64,000 bases of DNA from Paracidovorax oryzae ATCC 19882 (lineage in GTDB: Bacteria > Pseudomonadota > Gammaproteobacteria > Burkholderiales > Burkholderiaceae_C): assembly GCF_000687165.1 (NCBI RefSeq), contig NZ_JMKU01000007.1, positions 186,001-250,000 of the forward strand, in the 5' to 3' direction. A program made the translations under genes and the position numbers. A model generated the notes under the pieces. It had not been told where the DNA came from. It made no database searches and was given only the letters and a program-made list of their open reading frames with translations. Positions 1-8,761 of the stretch are shown here, in pieces. Numbering within the stretch: the first letter of the stretch is position 1; each line of letters opens with the position of its first letter.

Positions 1-814
1 GGGCCCAGGTCCGGCCACGGTCCTGCGAGCGGTAGATCTGCGTGCGCGTGCCCGGCGTGCCGTCGCCGATGGCCGCCAGCAGCACCTCGCGATCGCCCTC
101 CAGCGGCGTGAGGATGCGCGTGTAGTACATGCCGTCGAATCGGTCGGCGGAACTCTCCGCGGCCCAGGGGCCGGCCGGACCCTCGGTACTCGTATAGACC
201 GAATTGACCGTGGCGATGATGTGCGTCTTGGGCCGGCCGCCGGCCGCGGGCAGGATGCGGATGCAATGGATGTCGCTGTTGGCGATGCCGCTGTCCGCAT
301 CGTCCACGCGCCGCCAGGTGTCGCCGCGGTCGGTGCTGTGCCAGGCGCCGCCTTCCTCCACTCCGAACCAGACGGAGCCGTCGTCCGGGTCCACCGCGAT
401 CGCGAGGATGCGGGGGCGGTTCACGCCCGCGCAGAACTCCGGCAGCTCGATGGGCAGGCGCGTCCAGCTGGCGCCACCGTCCAGCGAGCGGAACATCACC
501 GCCCTCGACGGCGCGCCCGTGCCCGCGTAGATGACGCGCGCATCGCGCGGGTCTATCGCCAGCGCCCACACGTGCATGCCGTCGGCCGGCGATGCCAGCC
601 GACGGAAATGCGCACCCGCATCCTCGCTCAGGCAGATACCGGCATCCGCGCCCGCGAAGATCCGGTTCGGGTCGTGCGGATCCACCAGCAGGCTGCGCAC
701 CACGCCGTCGAATTCGATGGCCTCCTTCAGGCCGAGGCGGTGCCAGCTCGCGCCGTCGTCCGCGCTGCGCAGGATGCCCTGCCCGGCCGTCCCCACGAGA
801 ATCGTTCCCTGCAT
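1..814 (-). CDS. BNR/Asp-box beta-propeller protein, 3' end outside window
   Basis: Reading on the minus strand from an ATG at 814, the frame stays open to the window edge, giving at least 271 residues with no stop. The protein carries five Asp-box (BNR) motifs of the form S-x-D-x-G-x-x-W/F: SADDGASW near residue 15, SEDAGAHF, SLDGGASW, STDRGDTW and SQDRGRTW. These motifs are typical of sialidase-like and VPS10/YCF48-like beta-propellers, but none of the sialidase catalytic Arg pattern can be recognised, so an enzymatic sialidase role should not be assumed. No signal peptide is seen, so a cytoplasmic location is likely. It lies 23 bp downstream of the SDR gene and is probably the last or a later gene of the same catabolic operon. 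Confidence 0.8.
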   Translation of the reverse strand, partial: MQGTILVGTAGQGILRSADDGASWHRLGLKEAIEFDGVVRSLLVDPHDPNRIFAGADAGICLSEDAGAHFRRLASPADGMHVWALAIDPRDARVIYAGTGAPSRAVMFRSLDGGASWTRLPIELPEFCAGVNRPRILAIAVDPDDGSVWFGVEEGGAWHSTDRGDTWRRVDDADSGIANSDIHCIRILPAAGGRPKTHIIATVNSVYTSTEGPAGPWAAESSADRFDGMYYTRILTPLEGDREVLLAAIGDGTPGTRTQIYRSQDRGRTWA

Positions 815-837
815 GATCGGGTCCTTCCTGGATGCGT

Positions 838-1632
838 TCAGATGAAAATGCCGCGGGTGATGCCGCCATCCACCGCGATGGATTCGCCGGTGATCGCGCC
901 GGCTCGCTCGGAGGCGAGGAACAGCACCGTGTCGGCGATCTCCTCGGGCTGCAGCACGCGGCGGATCGGCGTGGCCTTGGCGTAGTTCGCCTCGACCTGC
1001 TCAGGCGTCAGGCCCTGCAGGCGCGCCTCCTTCGCATAAAGCTCGTGGATGTGCGGCGTCTCCACCACCCCCGGATGGATCACGTTCACGGTGATGCCCG
1101 ACGGGCCCAGCTGGTCGGACAGCGTCTTGGTGAGGTGGCAGATCGCCACATTGCGCATGCCCGACAGCTGCTTGCTGCCGCGGCCGGTGAGCCCGCCGAT
1201 ATTGATGATCCGGCCGAAGCCGCCCTGCTTCATGTGCGCCGCCGCGGCCTTGGCGCAGCGCATGTAGCCCACCACCTTGATGTTGATGTCCTCCAGCAGG
1301 CCTTCCGGATCGGCGTTCTCGATCTCGCTGCGCACCAGTCCGCCCGGGTGGGCCGCGCCGTTCACCAGGATGTCGATGCGCCCGAAGTGCGCCGCCACCT
1401 TTGCCATCATGGCCTCCACCTGCGCAGTGCTGCCCACGTCCGCAGGCGCGGCGAGGATCTCCACGCCCGTCTTCTCGCCGATCTCGCGCGCCGCCTGCTC
1501 CAGCGCGCCCTGGCTGCGCGCCACGATCGCCACGCGCACGCCCTCCGCAGCCAGCGCTTCGGTCACCGCCCGGCCGATGCCGAGGCTGCCTCCGGTCACC
1601 ACCGCGACCTTGCCCTTCAGTTTCAGATCCAT
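838..1632 (-). CDS. SDR-family protein lacking the Ser-Tyr-Lys triad
   Basis: A 264-residue Rossmann protein. The cofactor motif TGGSLGIG (residues 13-20) and the NGAA variant of NNAG (91-94) are present, and the C-terminus has the usual GESIAVDGG. The catalytic positions are unusual: aligned on INIxS and YxxxK, the sequence reads INIGG (Gly147 for Ser) and SGMRN (Ser157 for Tyr, Asn161 for Lys). A strong AAAGGAG Shine-Dalgarno precedes the ATG. It sits 58 bp downstream of a thiamine-PP enzyme and upstream of an Asp-box protein, all co-directional, so it probably acts on the product or substrate of that enzyme. The fold is certain; dehydrogenase activity is not, because all three catalytic residues are replaced. 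Confidence 0.88.
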   Translation of the reverse strand: MDLKLKGKVAVVTGGSLGIGRAVTEALAAEGVRVAIVARSQGALEQAAREIGEKTGVEILAAPADVGSTAQVEAMMAKVAAHFGRIDILVNGAAHPGGLVRSEIENADPEGLLEDINIKVVGYMRCAKAAAAHMKQGGFGRIINIGGLTGRGSKQLSGMRNVAICHLTKTLSDQLGPSGITVNVIHPGVVETPHIHELYAKEARLQGLTPEQVEANYAKATPIRRVLQPEEIADTVLFLASERAGAITGESIAVDGGITRGIFI

Positions 1633-1690
1633 TGCACACTCCTTTGGATGGATGGAAGGCCGCGGTAAACGCCCCGGCCGATGAACCCCG

Positions 1691-3274
1691 TCACAGCGCC
1701 ATCTCGATCAGCGCCGGCCCCTTGCGCCCGAACGCGCGGCGCAGCTCGCCGGCCAGCGCCTGGGCCGTGGACACGCGTGCCGCCGGCACGCCGTACGACT
1801 GCGCCAGCCCCACCCAGTCGATCCGGGGGTGGTCCAGCGCCGTGAGCGCCTCGGCGCGCGCGCCCAGCACGCCGCCGTCGCGGCGCAGTTCGTTGCGCAG
1901 GATCGCGTACTGGTGGTTGGCCGCGATCAGCACCACCACGTCCAGCTGCTCGTGCGCCAGCGACCACAGCGCCTGGACCGTGTATTGCGTGCTGCCGTCC
2001 GACAGCAGTCCCACCACCGGGCGGTCAGGACACGCGATGGCCGCGCCCAACGCCACCGGCAGGCCCTGCCCGATCGCGCCGCCGGTGTTGGTGAGCGTGG
2101 TATGCGGCCGCGCCGCCGCCGACGCGGCATAGAACGGATAGCCGCAGGTTCCGCCTTCCACCGACACGATGGCGCGCTCCGGCAGCTCGCGCGCCAGCAC
2201 CGCCGCGATGCGCGCAGGCGTCAGCTCGCCCTCCGGCATCGCGGGCATCTCTGCCGCGGGAGCCTCGTAGGCCGGCGCTCCCACCGCATCCGCAAGCTGC
2301 TCCAGCCGCTCGGCCACGGCATGGCCCGGGGCTGCGAGCACCAGCAGCCGCTCCGGCGGCACCAGCGCGCTCGGATGGCCCGCATAGCCAAAGTACGTAA
2401 TGGGCGGCAGTGCGCCGGCCAGCACCACGAGGTCCGCCGCATCCAGCACCGCGCGCGCCGGCTCGGGGAAATACGGCAGGCGGTCGAAGGCCGGCAGGCC
2501 CTGGCCGCGCTCCGACCGGGCGGGAAAAGTCTCGGCATAGGCCGAAGCGCCCAACTGCCCGCACAGCCGCGCCGCGGCGCGCTGGGCCCGCGCGCCCAGG
2601 CCGCTGTGCTCGCCGCCGCCGCCCAGCAGGAAGACCACCCGGCCCGCCGTGCGCAAACGCTCCAGGGCCAGCGCATGGTCGTAGCCATCCGGCGCGCCCT
2701 CTTCGGCGGGACGGCGCGGCGCGGGGGATGGCGTGGATGCCGGCACGTCCGCGACGGCGTCCGGCAGCGCCGCGGCCTGGAAGTCCGCCGGGAAGATCAG
2801 GGTGGCGCCCTGCCCGCCCTGCGCCAGGCTCTGGCGCACTGCCTCCGCGCCGGCCTGCGCGCATTCCTGCACGCCGCCGATGCGGCGCACCCAGCCCGAC
2901 ACCGGCCGCGCCAGCGATTCGATGTCCGAGGTCAGGGGCGCATCGTAGGGCAGGTGCCAGCTCGTGTGGTCGCCGATGACATTGACGATGGGCGTATGCG
3001 CGCGACGGGCGTTGTGCAGGTTGGCGATGCCATTGGCGAAGCCGGGCCCCAGGTGCAGCAGCGTCGCCGCAGGCCGGCCCTGCATGCGGCCGTAGCCGTC
3101 GGCAGCGCCGGTACATATGTTTTCCTGCAGGCCCACCACGCAGCGGATGCCGTCCAGGGGCTCCAGCGCGCGCACGAGGTCGAGTTCGGTGGTGCCGGGG
3201 TTGGCGAAACAGGTATCCACCCCCTCGGCGGCGAGCGCGGTCCATAGCGCGTGCGCGCCGGTCAGTCGGTTCAT
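1691..3274 (-). CDS. thiamine-PP-dependent enzyme, acetolactate synthase / benzoylformate decarboxylase type
   Basis: A 527-residue protein with the three-domain TPP enzyme architecture. The N-terminal PYR domain has FANPGTTELDLV (residues 23-34) and the conserved Glu51 in GLQEN, which activates the cofactor. The C-terminal PP domain has LLSDGSTQYTVQALW followed by AANHQYAILRNEL, a variant of the GDG-x(n)-NN Mg/TPP motif. The start at 3274 was chosen because it begins the conserved N-terminus and has an AAAGGAC ribosome site; the longer frame upstream overlaps the Bug gene. The family includes acetolactate synthases and 2-oxoacid decarboxylases; its neighbourhood (SDR, Bug binding protein) points to catabolism of an imported organic acid rather than to branched-chain amino-acid synthesis. 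Confidence 0.85.
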   Translation of the reverse strand: MNRLTGAHALWTALAAEGVDTCFANPGTTELDLVRALEPLDGIRCVVGLQENICTGAADGYGRMQGRPAATLLHLGPGFANGIANLHNARRAHTPIVNVIGDHTSWHLPYDAPLTSDIESLARPVSGWVRRIGGVQECAQAGAEAVRQSLAQGGQGATLIFPADFQAAALPDAVADVPASTPSPAPRRPAEEGAPDGYDHALALERLRTAGRVVFLLGGGGEHSGLGARAQRAAARLCGQLGASAYAETFPARSERGQGLPAFDRLPYFPEPARAVLDAADLVVLAGALPPITYFGYAGHPSALVPPERLLVLAAPGHAVAERLEQLADAVGAPAYEAPAAEMPAMPEGELTPARIAAVLARELPERAIVSVEGGTCGYPFYAASAAARPHTTLTNTGGAIGQGLPVALGAAIACPDRPVVGLLSDGSTQYTVQALWSLAHEQLDVVVLIAANHQYAILRNELRRDGGVLGARAEALTALDHPRIDWVGLAQSYGVPAARVSTAQALAGELRRAFGRKGPALIEMAL

Positions 3275-3317
3275 GGTCTTGGGTCCTTTGGAGAAAATCG
3301 GAAGGCGCGCGGCCTGG

Positions 3318-4313
3318 CTACTGCGCCTGGATGTGTCGCTCGCGCACCAGCCGCCCGACACGCTCCGCATCGGCCGCGATCCGGGCATCGAGTTCCTGCG
3401 GCGCCGATGCACCGGCCCGCAGCCCGCGGTCGGACGCCCAGGTCCGCAGCGCGGGGGCGGACAGCACCTTGTCCAGCGCCGCATGCATGCGCTCCAGCAC
3501 CTGGGGCGGCGTGCCGGCACGGGCATGGAGCGAATACGAGGTGGACAGCAGCATGCCGGGGGCCCCTGCCTCGGCCATCGTGGGCACGTCGGGGGCCACC
3601 GGCGTGCGCGCGTCCGCCCCCACCGCGAGCAGCTTCAGCGTGCCCTTGCGCACATGCGGCAGCAGGGCCTCCACTCCGCCGGAAGTTGCATCCACCTGTC
3701 CGCCGAGCAGCGCCGGGATCACTTCGGCCAGTGCCTTGTAGGGCACATGCAGGAACTGCGCGCCCGTGCCGGCCTGCAGCAGTTCCATGTTGAGGTGCAT
3801 CACGCTGCCCACGCCGCCGGTGCCGAAGGGAACCTGTCCCGGGCGTGCCTTCGCATAGTCGATGAACGACCGGAAATCGCCCGCCGGCACGCGCGCGCTC
3901 ACCACCAGATAGAGGTCCACGTCGGCGATGTTGCTGACCGACACGAGGTCCTTCTTCGGATCGAACGGCAGCGGCTTGTAGAGCAGCGGGTTGACCGACA
4001 GCGTGAGCCGGTCCACCAGCAGGAAGGTGTGGCCGTCGGCCGGGGCCTTCGCCACCTCGCCGGTGCCGATGATGGCGTTGGCGCCCGGCTTGTTCTCCAC
4101 GACGAAGGTCGCCTTCAGCTCCCGGGCCAGACCCTCGGAGACCAGCCGCGCCATCACGTCGGGGCCCGTGCCGGGGGGATAGGGCACCACGATGCGGATC
4201 GGCCGCGCGGGCCATTCGGCCCCGGGTTGCGCCTGCGCCAAGCCAGGCGCCAGGCACACGGCCAGCCAGGCCGCAGAGACCGCACAGGCCCGCTGCAAGA
4301 AATGCCTTCTCAT
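3318..4313 (-). CDS. Bug-family tripartite tricarboxylate transport substrate-binding protein
   Basis: A 331-residue periplasmic binding protein with a clear Sec signal peptide (RRHFLQRACAV then a hydrophobic stretch ending LAQA). The family hallmarks are present: WPARPIRIVVPYPPGTGPD after the signal, NKPGANAIIG, ADGHTFLL, and the HVPYK motif. The start at 4313 is preferred over an upstream ATG at 4385 because it leads straight into the signal peptide and follows GAGGTG. Bug proteins bind carboxylates or amides for TctAB-type importers; no tctA or tctB is in the window. It heads the operon leading into the TPP enzyme and SDR, so the ligand is probably the substrate of that pathway. The 262-bp region before it is AT-rich and contains the divergent promoters of this operon and the ParD-like gene. 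Confidence 0.93.
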   Translation of the reverse strand: MRRHFLQRACAVSAAWLAVCLAPGLAQAQPGAEWPARPIRIVVPYPPGTGPDVMARLVSEGLARELKATFVVENKPGANAIIGTGEVAKAPADGHTFLLVDRLTLSVNPLLYKPLPFDPKKDLVSVSNIADVDLYLVVSARVPAGDFRSFIDYAKARPGQVPFGTGGVGSVMHLNMELLQAGTGAQFLHVPYKALAEVIPALLGGQVDATSGGVEALLPHVRKGTLKLLAVGADARTPVAPDVPTMAEAGAPGMLLSTSYSLHARAGTPPQVLERMHAALDKVLSAPALRTWASDRGLRAGASAPQELDARIAADAERVGRLVRERHIQAQ

Positions 4314-4575
4314 CGCCCACCTCCACACCGAACGTTGACGCCAACGGCAAGAGGCTGCCGGGGGCCTGCATGAGAAACAGGCCATCCGGACCAGACTTTC
4401 ACCACCGAATTTGACGCAAGTTTATCGTTTAGACAAAAACATGCAATATTTTTGACTCAGCACAATCCCTTGGAACGCGGAATTTCCGCAACCTGCGAGC
4501 GATGCTCAGGAGGGTTTGCACACACGAAAATACGAAACACGCACAATTCATATGCGTTTCATACAAGGGAAGACC

Positions 4576-4833
4576 ATGGGCATCGTCAAGATCTCCGACC
4601 GGATGCACGAAAACCTGCGCGTCGCTGCGAACGCGCTCAGCCGCTCCATCAATGCCCAGGCGGAGCACTGGATGCGCATCGGCATGCTGAGCGAGCTGAA
4701 CCCCGACCTGGACCACCGGCAGATCTGCCAGTGGCTGGTCCGCACCGAACTCGCGGGGGGACTGGACGTCGCCACCACCGTCGGTGCGGGCGCATCCCCG
4801 GCGCCCGTGTCCGTGGCGCAAAGCGCACGCTGA
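4576..4833 (+). CDS. ParD-like antitoxin-family protein
   Basis: An 85-residue protein beginning MGIVKISDRMHENLRVAANALSR and continuing SINAQAEHWMRIGML, a ribbon-helix-helix arrangement typical of the ParD_like family (PF11903). The start at 4576 follows AAGGGA and replaces a longer frame starting at 4516. The TGA stop overlaps the ATG of the next gene (TGATG), indicating translational coupling. The partner is a methionine aminopeptidase remnant, not a ParE toxin; no toxin gene is seen nearby. The family is known to sit beside type I methionine aminopeptidase genes in several proteobacteria (general recollection, not checked). DNA binding and autoregulation are likely by family but not shown. 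Confidence 0.8.
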   Translation: MGIVKISDRMHENLRVAANALSRSINAQAEHWMRIGMLSELNPDLDHRQICQWLVRTELAGGLDVATTVGAGASPAPVSVAQSAR

Positions 4834-5196
4834 TGGCGCGCACCATCTCGCTCAAATCAGCGCAGGATCGAAACGGTGGCCCGCCGGGAACGCTTCAGCG
4901 TCGTGCGGGAATACTGCGGCCACGGCATCGGCCGCACCTGCCACGAGGCACCGGACGTGCTGCACTACGGCAACCGCGGCGAGGGCCTGCGGCTGGAGCC
5001 CGGCATGGTCTTCACCATCGAACCCATGCTCAACGCCGGCCGCGCCGCGACCCGGCAGCTCGACGACGGCTGGACGGTCGTCACGCGGGACCGGTCGCTG
5101 TCCGCGCAGTGGGAACACATGGTGGCCGTGACGCACGATGGCTTCGAGGTGCTGACGCGCTGGCCCGGCGGGACGGGTGGACGTGCAGGGATCTGA
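4833..5196 (+). pseudogene. map: methionine aminopeptidase remnant with large internal deletion
   Basis: The reading frame starting at 4833 encodes MARTISLKSAQD, the usual N-terminus of a type I methionine aminopeptidase, and then loses homology near 4869. From about 4876 a different frame encodes the C-terminal third: ERFSVVREYCGHGIGR, VFTIEPMLNAG, DGWTVVTRDRSLSAQWEH. These keep the His and two Glu metal ligands corresponding to E. coli H171, E204 and E235, but the segment with the two Asp ligands and the substrate His is missing. About 140-150 codons appear deleted and the join shifts the frame, so no functional enzyme can be made. A housekeeping map copy must exist elsewhere. The coupled ParD-like gene upstream remains intact. 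Confidence 0.85.
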
Positions 5197-5255
5197 GCTT
5201 CCGCCATGAATGGGCAAGCCCCTGGGCAGCCCCGTGCAAGGCCCAGGTCGGACCA

Positions 5256-5546
5256 TCAGGCCCACCGCGTGGCCAGAATAGCAGCAGCGATGAGCAATGA
5301 GGACGCGAGGGCGATCCATGCGACGGCCGATTTGAACCCCTCCTTGTCAGCGCAAGGCCGGCAGTACAGGTAGGTCCCGCCCTTGCCATGGCTGACCGGG
5401 CGCAGTGTCCGGCTCTTGTTGCCGCAGGCATAGCACCGTTGCGACGCATTGCGGCGCCCTCCACGGAGGTCGCGCCACACGTGCCATGCAAGGACAATGG
5501 CGGGAAGGCTCAGCAGGGCGACGAGGGCGATCAGGGAAGAATGCAC
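5256..5546 (-). CDS. small zinc-ribbon membrane protein
   Basis: A 96-residue protein starting at a GTG (5546). It has two predicted membrane helices, IALVALLSLPAIVLAWHVW near the N-terminus and AVAWIALASSLLIAAAILA at the C-terminus, flanking a soluble segment with two CxxC pairs (CYACGN and YCRPCAD) that would bind one zinc. The function is unknown. No in-frame ATG lies close, and no strong ribosome site was seen, so the exact start is uncertain. It is divergent from the carboxymuconolactone-decarboxylase-like gene, with 123 bp between them. Confidence 0.65.
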   Translation of the reverse strand: MHSSLIALVALLSLPAIVLAWHVWRDLRGGRRNASQRCYACGNKSRTLRPVSHGKGGTYLYCRPCADKEGFKSAVAWIALASSLLIAAAILATRWA

Positions 5547-5669
5547 GGGTTGATTGTCGCGGGCATGGGCGCCGGCCGCCAGCACCGCACCACTCCATCT
5601 CCATCCGCCGGCCTCGCCCCAACCCGCTGTTCCGCGCCGCACAGGCCTCCACTGCTCCGCACGACCACC

Positions 5670-6143
5670 ATGACGCAAATGCCTCTTCCTCCACAGGACT
5701 CCGCCGCCTCTTCCGCTTCCGCCACGCGTGGCGAGGATTTCGAGGCCGGCCTGCGCAACCGCCGCCGCATCCTGGGCGATGCCTGGGTGGACCGCTCCCT
5801 GGAGAACCGCACGCCGTTCAATGCCGAATTCCAGGAACTCATCACCCGCCACGCCTGGCAGGACATCTGGGGACGGCCGGCGCTGGGCGACCGCACGCGG
5901 CGCTTCATGGTGCTGTCGATGATGCTGGGCATCCATGCCTACGAGGAGTTCGCGCTGCACGTGCGCGCCGCGCTGGACGGCCCGCCAGAGTCGCGCCTCA
6001 CGCCCGACGAAATCAAGGAGGTGATCCTCATGGCCGCCATCTACTGCGGCGTGCCGGTCGCCAACCATGCCTTCGGGATCGTGACCGGCATCCTGCGCGA
6101 GAAGGGGCTGCTGCCGCCACCGGGGCCGGTGCCGCAGGGCTGA
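5670..6143 (+). CDS. carboxymuconolactone decarboxylase family protein (PcaC-like)
   Basis: A 157-residue protein with the alpha-helical CMD/AhpD fold signatures: GEDFEAGLRNRRRILGDAWVD at the start, the middle RRFMVLSMMLGIHAYEEFALHVRAAL, and KEVILMAAIYCGVPVANHAFGI. The size and the NRRRILGDAWVD segment match 4-carboxymuconolactone decarboxylase, which acts in the protocatechuate branch of the beta-ketoadipate pathway, but no other pca gene is in the window. The CxxC of peroxidase-type AhpD proteins is absent (only one Cys in that helix), which argues for decarboxylase or isomerase chemistry. It stands alone between divergent or convergent neighbours. Confidence 0.82.
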   Translation: MTQMPLPPQDSAASSASATRGEDFEAGLRNRRRILGDAWVDRSLENRTPFNAEFQELITRHAWQDIWGRPALGDRTRRFMVLSMMLGIHAYEEFALHVRAALDGPPESRLTPDEIKEVILMAAIYCGVPVANHAFGIVTGILREKGLLPPPGPVPQG

Positions 6144-6198
6144 GCGCCCCTTTTTTGCGCGCCTCAGGCCCCGCCGGCGCACCGGCCTCCCGCCCGGC

Positions 6199-7065
6199 TC
6201 ACACCTCGGCCAGGCATTCCAGGAATGCCGCCATCAGGGCGGATTCCACGTGCTGCTGCGACAGCAGGATGTACCGCGGGAACGGCACCTGCGGCCGGAA
6301 CGCAATCGCCTTGATGCCGGGGATGTTCAGATGCCGCACCACCAGCGGATTCACGACGCTGACGCCCAGTCCCATCGCGACCATGCGGCAGATGGTCGCG
6401 GCATACGGCGTGTCGAGCGTCAGCCTGCGCCGGTCGGGCTCGAATGCCCCGTCTATCGCCGCGCGCGTGCCATCGCCGGGGGACAGGGACACGAACGGCT
6501 CGTCGTCCAGGTCCCCGGCCACGATCCGGCGCTTGCGGGCGAGCCGGTGCCCGAGCGGAACGATGCACACGCCTTCATCCGTGGCCCAGTGCCGGGCCTG
6601 GACACCCGGCGTGTCCGCCAGGTAGGACGCCAGACCGATGTCGCAGTAACGGGTCGCCGTCCACTTTGCCACGGCCGGTGAATCGCTGGTCTGGATGGAC
6701 ACCGGCGCCTCCGGATAGCGCTGCCGGAAGGCCCTGACCACCTGGGGCATCACGCTCATGGCGATGGATGGCGACGCGGCCACGCGCAGGGTACCCGTGC
6801 CCAGCCGGCGGATCAGGCGCACCGACTCCTCCAGCGTATCCAGCCCGATGAACGACCGCTGCACCTCCTGGTAGAAGGCCTCGGCCTCCGGCGTGGGGCT
6901 CAGCCCCCCGGCCTTGCGTTCGAACAGCTTCATGCCCGTCTCGGCCTCGAGCTGGGTGATGAAGCGGCTGATGTTGGGCTGCGAGGTATGCAGTTCGCTG
7001 GCGGCCAGCGTCATGGAGCGGGTCAGCATCACCACGCGGAACGCCTCGATCTGCTTGAACTTCAT
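6199..7065 (-). CDS. LysR-family transcriptional regulator
   Basis: A 288-residue LysR regulator. The winged HTH is at residues 3-60 (FKQIEAFRVVMLTRSMTLAASELHTSQPNISRFITQLE), followed by the substrate-binding domain. It is transcribed divergently from the argininosuccinate-lyase-like gene, with 140 bp between starts, so it probably controls that gene and the Bug gene after it. The ligand is probably the lyase substrate or product (inference from the gene arrangement typical of LysR regulators). No autoregulatory T-N11-A site is assigned with confidence. Confidence 0.92.
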   Translation of the reverse strand: MKFKQIEAFRVVMLTRSMTLAASELHTSQPNISRFITQLEAETGMKLFERKAGGLSPTPEAEAFYQEVQRSFIGLDTLEESVRLIRRLGTGTLRVAASPSIAMSVMPQVVRAFRQRYPEAPVSIQTSDSPAVAKWTATRYCDIGLASYLADTPGVQARHWATDEGVCIVPLGHRLARKRRIVAGDLDDEPFVSLSPGDGTRAAIDGAFEPDRRRLTLDTPYAATICRMVAMGLGVSVVNPLVVRHLNIPGIKAIAFRPQVPFPRYILLSQQHVESALMAAFLECLAEV

Positions 7066-7205
7066 GGGTAGATGGCTTTCGCGCTGGGTGGATGGTGCAT
7101 AACAAAACCGTATGGATCTGGCAGAACCTCGTATTTGACCGCATGTTACGAGGTTTCGATACTGGCCCCATCGTCACAGCGCACGGATGCGCATCGAGAA
7201 GGCCC

Positions 7206-8708
7206 ATGGAATCGAAAGTCAGCCGCCGCCTGCAGCAGGCCACCGCCCAGGAGGTTTGCGAGCACATCTACCTGCCACGCCTGGAACGCGAGTTCGCCAG
7301 CGGCTTCGCCTGCCTCTCCGACATCAACCAGGCACACCTGCTGATGCTCCACAAGGCGGGGCTGGTTCCCGGGGACACCGCCGCACGTCTGGCCGAAGCG
7401 CTGCTGCGGATGGAAGAGGAAGGCCCCGGCGCCGTGGCGCTCGACCCGCAGCGCGAGGATGCCTACTTCAATTACGAGGCCCACCTGATGGCACTGGCCG
7501 GCGCAGACACCGGCGGGCGGCTGCACGTGGCGCGCAGCCGCAACGACATCCTGGCGACCTCCGATCGGATGCGTGCGCGGGACGCCGGACTGCGGGTACT
7601 GGAAGGGCTGAATGCAGTCCGCGAGGTCGCTATTGCACGCGCCTCGGAGCATGCCGGCGTGGTCATGCCGGGCTACACCCACCTGCAGTCGGCGCAACCC
7701 ATCACGTATGGCCACTACCTGGCCGCCCTGGCGGACGCGCTGGCCCGCGATGCCCGGCGCATCGAGGTCGCCATGGAAGGCTTCGACGCCTGCCCGCTGG
7801 GCGCCGGCGCCATCGCGGGCACGGCGTTCCCGATCCAGCGCCAGGAAACGGCCCGGCTGCTGGGCTTCTCGGGATGCGTCGGCAACTCCCTGGATGCAGT
7901 CGCGTCCCGCGATTTCGCCTGGGAACTGATGTCGTCGATGGCCATCGCCGCCGTGACATGGGGGCGCATCGCCCAGGATTTCTACGTGTGGGCCACGCCG
8001 GAATTCGGCCTGATCGAGTTCCCTGACAGCGTCGCAGGCACCTCCAGCATCATGCCGCAGAAGAAGAATCCGGTGGTGGTCGAATACCTCAAGGGCAAGA
8101 CCGGCCATCTCATCGGCCTGCTCAATGCCGCGATGGCGACGGTCAAGGGCACGCACTTCACGCACAGCGGCGACGGTAACCGCGAAAGCATGCGCAGCCT
8201 CTGGGAAAGCGCGGAGGAATGCGCGCGCTGCCTCGCGCTGTTCAGGCTCGTGGTGGACTCCGCACGGCCCCTGCAGGAGGCAATGCTGCGCAAGGCCCGG
8301 GCCGATTTCTCCACTGCGACGGACCTCGCGGACGCACTGGTGCGCGAAGCAGGCCTGTCGTTCCGGCAGGCACACCACGTGGTCGGCGCGGTGGTGCGCG
8401 AGGCGCTCGATGCCGGACTTTCGGCCGACGCGATCACGGCGGACATGGTAAACGCCGCCGCTACCGCGCAGACCGGACGCACCATCGAGCTGGGCAGCGC
8501 AGCCGTGCAGCGGTGCCTGGACCCCGTGGCCAGCGTCACGGACCGATGCGTCGAAGGCGGCCCGGCGCCATCGCTGGTCCGGCAACGCGCCGCCGGGCAA
8601 CTGCAGGCCCTCCGGCAATCCGCGGCACGGGCCGCTGACCGGCGGGACACCCTGGCCCGCGCCCGCGCGGCGCTCAAGGCCGAGATCGCCGCCCTCGCGG
8701 ACCGTTGA
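7206..8708 (+). CDS. argininosuccinate lyase-like enzyme, catabolic paralogue
   Basis: A 500-residue member of the aspartase/fumarase superfamily. It has the signature loop TSSIMPQKKNP at about residue 280 carrying the catalytic Ser, the SRNDI motif near residue 116, and GYTHLQSAQPITYGHY near residue 160, all as in argininosuccinate lyase. It is longer than housekeeping ArgH (about 460). The start at 7206 follows GAGAAGG. Its placement between a divergent LysR gene and a Bug-family binding protein suggests cleavage of an imported N-substituted aspartate or related C-N compound, as for EDDS lyases, rather than arginine synthesis. That substrate class is an inference. Confidence 0.85.
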   Translation: MESKVSRRLQQATAQEVCEHIYLPRLEREFASGFACLSDINQAHLLMLHKAGLVPGDTAARLAEALLRMEEEGPGAVALDPQREDAYFNYEAHLMALAGADTGGRLHVARSRNDILATSDRMRARDAGLRVLEGLNAVREVAIARASEHAGVVMPGYTHLQSAQPITYGHYLAALADALARDARRIEVAMEGFDACPLGAGAIAGTAFPIQRQETARLLGFSGCVGNSLDAVASRDFAWELMSSMAIAAVTWGRIAQDFYVWATPEFGLIEFPDSVAGTSSIMPQKKNPVVVEYLKGKTGHLIGLLNAAMATVKGTHFTHSGDGNRESMRSLWESAEECARCLALFRLVVDSARPLQEAMLRKARADFSTATDLADALVREAGLSFRQAHHVVGAVVREALDAGLSADAITADMVNAAATAQTGRTIELGSAAVQRCLDPVASVTDRCVEGGPAPSLVRQRAAGQLQALRQSAARAADRRDTLARARAALKAEIAALADR

Positions 8709-8761
8709 GAGTCCGCCCCCTCTTCCCCTCCTGCCCTGCACCGCTTCCCAAGGACCACGCC

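Noticed and set aside
221-985. Long open frames on the plus strand opposite the Asp-box and SDR genes
   Set aside because: They lack recognisable domains and good start sites and are the Arg/Pro/Ala-rich antisense shadows expected in GC-rich DNA.
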